A stretch of DNA of 64,000 bases, from contig NZ_SRLC01000001.1 in the NCBI RefSeq assembly GCF_004765605.1, positions 930,001 through 994,000 of the forward strand. The letters are read 5' to 3'. The stretch is from Hymenobacter aquaticus. GTDB taxonomy: Bacteria > Bacteroidota > Bacteroidia > Cytophagales > Hymenobacteraceae. The notes under the pieces were generated by a model. That model did no database searches. It was given only the letters and a program-made list of their open reading frames with translations, and had not been told where the DNA came from. This document shows, piece after piece, positions 60,505 through 64,000 of this stretch (within the stretch, counting starts at the first letter, position 1; the number at the start of each line of letters is the position of its first letter). Made by a program: the position numbers and the translations under genes.

Positions 60505-61557
60505 TTAGGCGGCGTAGTCCCGCAGGGCTGCCACCAGCTGCTCGTTCTCGGCCGGCGTGCCTACCGTCAGGCGCAGGGTACCGGCGCAGCCGGGCTGGGT
60601 CGTGCGGTTGCGCACCACGATGCCCTTGCCCAGCAGGTACTCATACACAGCCGTAGCATCGGGGCGGAAACGGGCCAGCAGGAAGTTGGCATCCGAGGGA
60701 AACAGCTGCTCCACGATGGCCACAGTCGACAACTGCTGCTGCAGCCACTGCCGGCCCGCAAGCAATTCCTGGCGCATCTGCTCGAAGTGCGGGGCGTCGG
60801 CCAAGGCGGCCAGGGTGTGCTGCTGGGTGGCCTCCGACACGTTATAGGGCGGCTTGATCTTGTTGAGGTAGCCGATAATGGCGGGCGAGGCGAAGGCCAT
60901 ACCCAGGCGCAGACCGGCCAGGCCCCAGGCCTTGGAGAAGGTTTGCAGCACCACCAGGTTCGGAAACTCCGCCAGGCGGGTCGTCCAGCTGGGCGCGGCG
61001 GCAAAGTCGGCGTAGGCTTCGTCCACCACTACCAGGCCGCGGAAGCCGCGCAGCACCTGCTCCACGGCCTCGGCGTGCAGCAGGTTGCCGGTCGGGTTGT
61101 TGGGCGAGCAGAGGAAAACCAGCTTGGCATCCGACGCAACGATGTGCGCCACGGCTTCCGGAGCCAGCTGAAAGTCGGGCGTCAGCGGAATCCGCTCCAG
61201 GCGCACGTCGTTCAGGTTGGCCGCCACTTCGTACATGCCGTAGGTGGGCGGCAGAATCAGGATGTGGTCCTGGCCGGGGCGGCAGGTCAGGCGCACCAGC
61301 AGGTCGATGGCCTCGTCGGAGCCGTTGCCCAGAAAGATCTGGGCGGGCTCCACGCCTTTCAGCTGGGCCAGCTCGGCTTTCACGGCCCGCTGGTGCGGGT
61401 CGGGGTAGCGGTTGAACTGCTGGGGGCCGGCGCTGCCCAGGCTGTTTTCGTTGGCGTCGAGCATCACGCGGGCTTCGCCCTGGAATTCGTCGCGGGCCGA
61501 GGAGTACGGCTGCATGGCCCGGATATTAGGCCGGATAAGGGTTTCGAGCTCAAACAT
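60505..61557 (-). CDS. hisC: Histidinol-phosphate aminotransferase
   Basis: 350 aa, fold type I PLP enzyme. MLDANENSLGS near the N-terminus, PTYGMYEVAA, VFLCSPNNPTGNLL, VVDEAYADF and the PLP-lysine block TFSKAWGLAGLRLGMAF are all present. It converts imidazole acetol phosphate and glutamate to histidinol phosphate. PLP for it comes through the pdxH product at the other end of the window, among others. Confidence 0.97.
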   Translation of the reverse strand: MFELETLIRPNIRAMQPYSSARDEFQGEARVMLDANENSLGSAGPQQFNRYPDPHQRAVKAELAQLKGVEPAQIFLGNGSDEAIDLLVRLTCRPGQDHILILPPTYGMYEVAANLNDVRLERIPLTPDFQLAPEAVAHIVASDAKLVFLCSPNNPTGNLLHAEAVEQVLRGFRGLVVVDEAYADFAAAPSWTTRLAEFPNLVVLQTFSKAWGLAGLRLGMAFASPAIIGYLNKIKPPYNVSEATQQHTLAALADAPHFEQMRQELLAGRQWLQQQLSTVAIVEQLFPSDANFLLARFRPDATAVYEYLLGKGIVVRNRTTQPGCAGTLRLTVGTPAENEQLVAALRDYAA

Positions 61558-61628
61558 GAACTGTGACGGAAAGGCTGCCCGGGCCGGCCAGTACAGCGCG
61601 CCCCGGGCAGTGATGATAGGTACGGGTC

Positions 61629-62927
61629 TCAGGCGTTGTCGCCCAGTAGGCTTTCCAGGCGCAGGGTCACGGCCCGGGCGTGGGCGCGCAGGCCTTCGGC
61701 TTCGGCCATGGTTTCGACCACCGGGCCCACGTGCAGCAGGCCTTCGGCCGTGATGCGCTGGAAGGTGATTTTCTTCACGAACGAATCCAGCGACACGCCG
61801 CTGTAGTTGCGGGCGTAGCCCCCGGTGGGCAGCGTGTGGTTGGTACCGGAGGCATAGTCGCCGGCGGCTTCGGGCGTGAGGTGACCCAGGAACACCGAGC
61901 CGGCGCTGGTCACGCCTTCGGCCAGCTCCTCGGCGTTGCGCACGGCCAGGATCAGGTGCTCGGGGGCGTACTGGTTCGAGAAAAACAGCATTTCCTCCGG
62001 CGTGCGCAGCAGCACGGCCCGGCTTTCGCCCAGGGCCAGGGCGGCCACTTCGCGCCGGGGCAGCTGGGCCAGCTGCCGCTCAATCTCGGCCGTCACCTGC
62101 GGCAGCAGCTCCACCGAGTCCGTGAGCAGCATCACCTGCGAGTCGGGGCCGTGCTCGGCCTGGGAAAGCAAATCGGCGGCCACGAAAGCCGGGCTGGCGG
62201 TTTTGTCGGCAATCACCAACACCTCCGACGGGCCGGCGGGCAGGTCGATGGCCACCCCGCGCTGGGCGGCCAGCTGCTTGGCGGCCGTCACGTAGCGGTT
62301 GCCGGGCCCGAAGATCTTATCCACGGCTGGCACGCTCCCGGTGCCGCCGGCCAGGGCGGCCACGCCCTGGGCCCCGCCGGCTTTGATGATGGTGCTGATG
62401 CCCAGCAGCTGGGCCGTGAACAGAATCACCGGATTCACCGAGCCGTCTTTCTGCGGGGGCGTGCACAGCACGATTTCCGGGCAGCCGGCCAGGCGGGCCG
62501 GCACGCCCAGCATCAGCAGGGTGCTGAACAGCGGGGCCGTGCCCCCGGGAATGTAGAGGCCCACCCGCTGCACCGGCACCGACTTGCGCCAGCAGGTCAC
62601 CCCGGGCATGGTTTCTACCCTGGTGATTTCTTCGCGCTGGGTCAAGTGGAACTTCCACAGGTTGGCGTGGGCCTGCCGGATGGCGGTTTGCAGCGCGGCG
62701 GGCACCTGGGCCACGGCGGCCGTTACTTCTTCGGCCGTCACGCGCAGGTCGGTCAGGGCGGCGCCGTCCAGCTCCTGGGCGTAGTGGCGCAGGGCCTCGT
62801 CGCCGCGCTGGCGCACGTCGTCGAAGATCTGGCGCACGCGCTCCTCCACCTGCCGGGCTTCCCCGGCGGCGGGCCGCTGCTGCAGCGCCGCCCATTCAGC
62901 CTGACTCGGATAGTGAATTACTTGCAT
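61629..62927 (-). CDS. hisD: Histidinol dehydrogenase
   Basis: 432 aa. VQRVGLYIPGGTAPLFSTLL, GPGNRYVTAAKQL, GPSEVLVIADKTASP, the zinc/catalytic block LLSQAEHGPDSQVMLLTD, and HTLPTGGYARNYSGVSLDSF define the family. It oxidises histidinol to histidine with two NAD+. The start at 62927 (MQVIHYPSQ) precedes the first conserved helix. A 157-base palindromic repeat separates it from hisG. Confidence 0.97.
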   Translation of the reverse strand: MQVIHYPSQAEWAALQQRPAAGEARQVEERVRQIFDDVRQRGDEALRHYAQELDGAALTDLRVTAEEVTAAVAQVPAALQTAIRQAHANLWKFHLTQREEITRVETMPGVTCWRKSVPVQRVGLYIPGGTAPLFSTLLMLGVPARLAGCPEIVLCTPPQKDGSVNPVILFTAQLLGISTIIKAGGAQGVAALAGGTGSVPAVDKIFGPGNRYVTAAKQLAAQRGVAIDLPAGPSEVLVIADKTASPAFVAADLLSQAEHGPDSQVMLLTDSVELLPQVTAEIERQLAQLPRREVAALALGESRAVLLRTPEEMLFFSNQYAPEHLILAVRNAEELAEGVTSAGSVFLGHLTPEAAGDYASGTNHTLPTGGYARNYSGVSLDSFVKKITFQRITAEGLLHVGPVVETMAEAEGLRAHARAVTLRLESLLGDNA

Positions 62928-62932
62928 CCTTT

Positions 62933-63083
62933 CTAATGTGCTAATGTGTTGGAATGTGCTGATGTGCTAATCCTGGCTGGACGTGTTGAAAGATGCTAAT
63001 GCGGGGAATGGGCGGCAATGCTCCTGACTCAGTTTTTGACACAGCATTAGCACATTTACCCACATTAGCACCTGAGCACATTA
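62933..63083. repeat. Palindrome of TGCTAATG/ATGTGCTAA repeats between hisG and hisD
   Basis: Left arm CTAATGTGCTAATGTGTTGG, then AATGTGCTGATGTGCTAA (to about 62970). Right arm CAGCATTAGCACATTTACCC, then ACATTAGCACCTGAGCACAT (63043-63083). The arms are imperfect inverted copies around a 70-base core. The right arm touches the hisG stop codon. Confidence 0.8.
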
Positions 63084-63084
63084 C

Positions 63085-63936
63085 TTAAGAAATCATCTTT
63101 TCGATGGGCAATACCAGGATGCCTTCGGCGCCGACGGCCTTGAGCTGGCCGGTGATGTGCCAGAAGTCGTCCTCATTCACCACCGACTGCACCGATACCC
63201 AGCCTTCCTCGGCCAGGGGCGTCACCGTGGGCGACTTGATGCCGGGCAGCAAAGCCTTCACCGCCTCCAGGGAAGCCACCGGGGCGTTGAGCAGGATGTA
63301 CTTGTTGCGGCGGGCCCGGCGCACCGACTGCATCCGGAACTGCAACTGTTCGAGCAGCGCCTGCTTTTCGGCGCTCAGCGTCTGGTTGGCAATGAGCACG
63401 GCCTCGGAGCGGAACACGGTTTCCACCTCGCGCAGGCCGTTGCCCAGCAGCGTCGAGCCCGAGGACACGATGTCGCAGATGGCGTCGGCCAGGCCGATGC
63501 TGGGGGCAATTTCCACCGAGCCGCTGATCGTGTGCAGGTTGGCCTGCACGCCTTCGCCGGCCAGGTAGCGGCCCAGAATCTGCGGGTACGAGGTGGCAAT
63601 GTTCTTGCCCTGCAAATCGGCTACCGAGCTGTAGGCCTCCGAGCGCAGGATGGCCAGCGACAGGCGGCACTTGCTGAAACCCAGCTTTTCGACTTCCAGG
63701 TCCGGGAAGCCGGCTTCGACCAGCACGTTCTGCCCCACGATGCCCAGGTCGGCCACGCCGTCCTGCACGTAGCCGGGAATGTCGTCGTCGCGCAGAAACA
63801 GGATTTCCAAGGGAAAGTTAGTGGCTTCGGTTTTGAGCTTGTAGGAGCTGCTCATGAAGGAAATGCCGCACTCCCGGATGAGAGTAAGCGAATCCTCGCT
63901 CAGGCGACCTGATTTCTGAATGGCCAGACGAATCAT
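63085..63936 (-). CDS. hisG: ATP phosphoribosyltransferase, long form
   Basis: 283 aa. Catalytic domains with MIRLAIQKSGRLSEDSL, DLGIVGQNVL and CDIVSSGSTLLGNGLR (PRPP loop). The extra C-terminal domain of about 75 residues (SPTVTPLAEEGWVSVQSVVN) is the histidine-binding regulatory domain of long HisG, so this enzyme works without HisZ and is probably feedback-inhibited. The ATG at 63936 is the family start; the frame is open to 63981. It is the first gene of the his operon. No leader peptide rich in His was seen in the 64 bases available. Confidence 0.96.
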   Translation of the reverse strand: MIRLAIQKSGRLSEDSLTLIRECGISFMSSSYKLKTEATNFPLEILFLRDDDIPGYVQDGVADLGIVGQNVLVEAGFPDLEVEKLGFSKCRLSLAILRSEAYSSVADLQGKNIATSYPQILGRYLAGEGVQANLHTISGSVEIAPSIGLADAICDIVSSGSTLLGNGLREVETVFRSEAVLIANQTLSAEKQALLEQLQFRMQSVRRARRNKYILLNAPVASLEAVKALLPGIKSPTVTPLAEEGWVSVQSVVNEDDFWHITGQLKAVGAEGILVLPIEKMIS

Positions 63937-64000
63937 AAGAAAGTGGGATGGGAAAGGAATGCCGCGAAACCAACTCCCCAACGGGGCGGCAGGCGGGCAC

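Overview
The window looks like chromosomal DNA of a high-GC Bacteroidota of the Hymenobacter type (Cytophagales). The evidence is the strong G+C bias of the coding regions, two textbook Bacteroidota promoters (TTG, 19 bp, TAnnTTTG; at 6876 and 12737), a SusC-like plug domain, a RES/Xre toxin-antitoxin pair, and the family content overall. There is no rRNA, no CRISPR array and no recognisable transposase. The genus is an inference; the phylum is well supported.

Layout. 1-7 kb is housekeeping: a partial NERD-like protein, maf overlapping a DUF1015 gene, pdxH, an AlgH/YqgE protein, a DUF349 protein, and tRNA-Thr(TGT) with its own promoter and terminator. 7.1-12.3 kb is accessory: an unrecognised 315-aa protein directly behind a membrane-linked patatin-like phospholipase, a divergent small membrane protein, a frameshifted remnant, and a PAS histidine kinase. 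12.7-15 kb holds small genes (a basic-tailed protein, an ankyrin protein, a VbhA-like antitoxin candidate, a stand-alone receiver). 15-33 kb holds a large hybrid histidine kinase and many exported proteins: M28 peptidase, degenerate metallo-beta-lactamase-fold protein, OmpA-family protein, a 2021-aa alpha-2-macroglobulin with an embedded TonB plug, and a secreted endonuclease.

33.4-43.8 kb is the most interesting block. All genes run the same way: a coiled-coil protein, a PspA-like double-membrane-span protein, a solute-binding protein fused to an OmpA peptidoglycan-binding domain, an ABC permease, an ABC ATPase, then a sigma-54 response regulator, an outer-membrane barrel protein and a HAMP/PAS histidine kinase. 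I read this as a cell-wall-anchored ABC uptake or envelope-maintenance system next to a two-component system. Its substrate is unknown.

43.9-52.7 kb carries a second porin, KptA beside a RES/Xre pair (two NAD+-using enzymes side by side), an HD phosphohydrolase, a small lipoprotein, gyrA and a TPR protein. 52.77-54.65 kb is an AT-rich islet bounded by 14-bp inverted repeats, with a decayed gene, a cluster of TATACTT heptamers and one unrecognised regulator-like gene. 54.7-56.2 kb is a translationally coupled pair, a family 2 glycosyltransferase and a duplicated LAB_N membrane protein. 56.3-63.9 kb is a complete histidine operon on the minus strand, hisG-D-C-B-H-A-F-IE, enough for the pathway from PRPP/ATP to histidinal oxidation.

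Many intergenic gaps hold palindromes whose arms are simple repeats (GTGAGATG, TGATTGTTAA, TTGGTGC, TGCTAATG). A separate array of 14-bp palindromes at exactly 42-bp spacing lies at 24.7-24.96 kb. These repeats are the main non-coding feature of the window.
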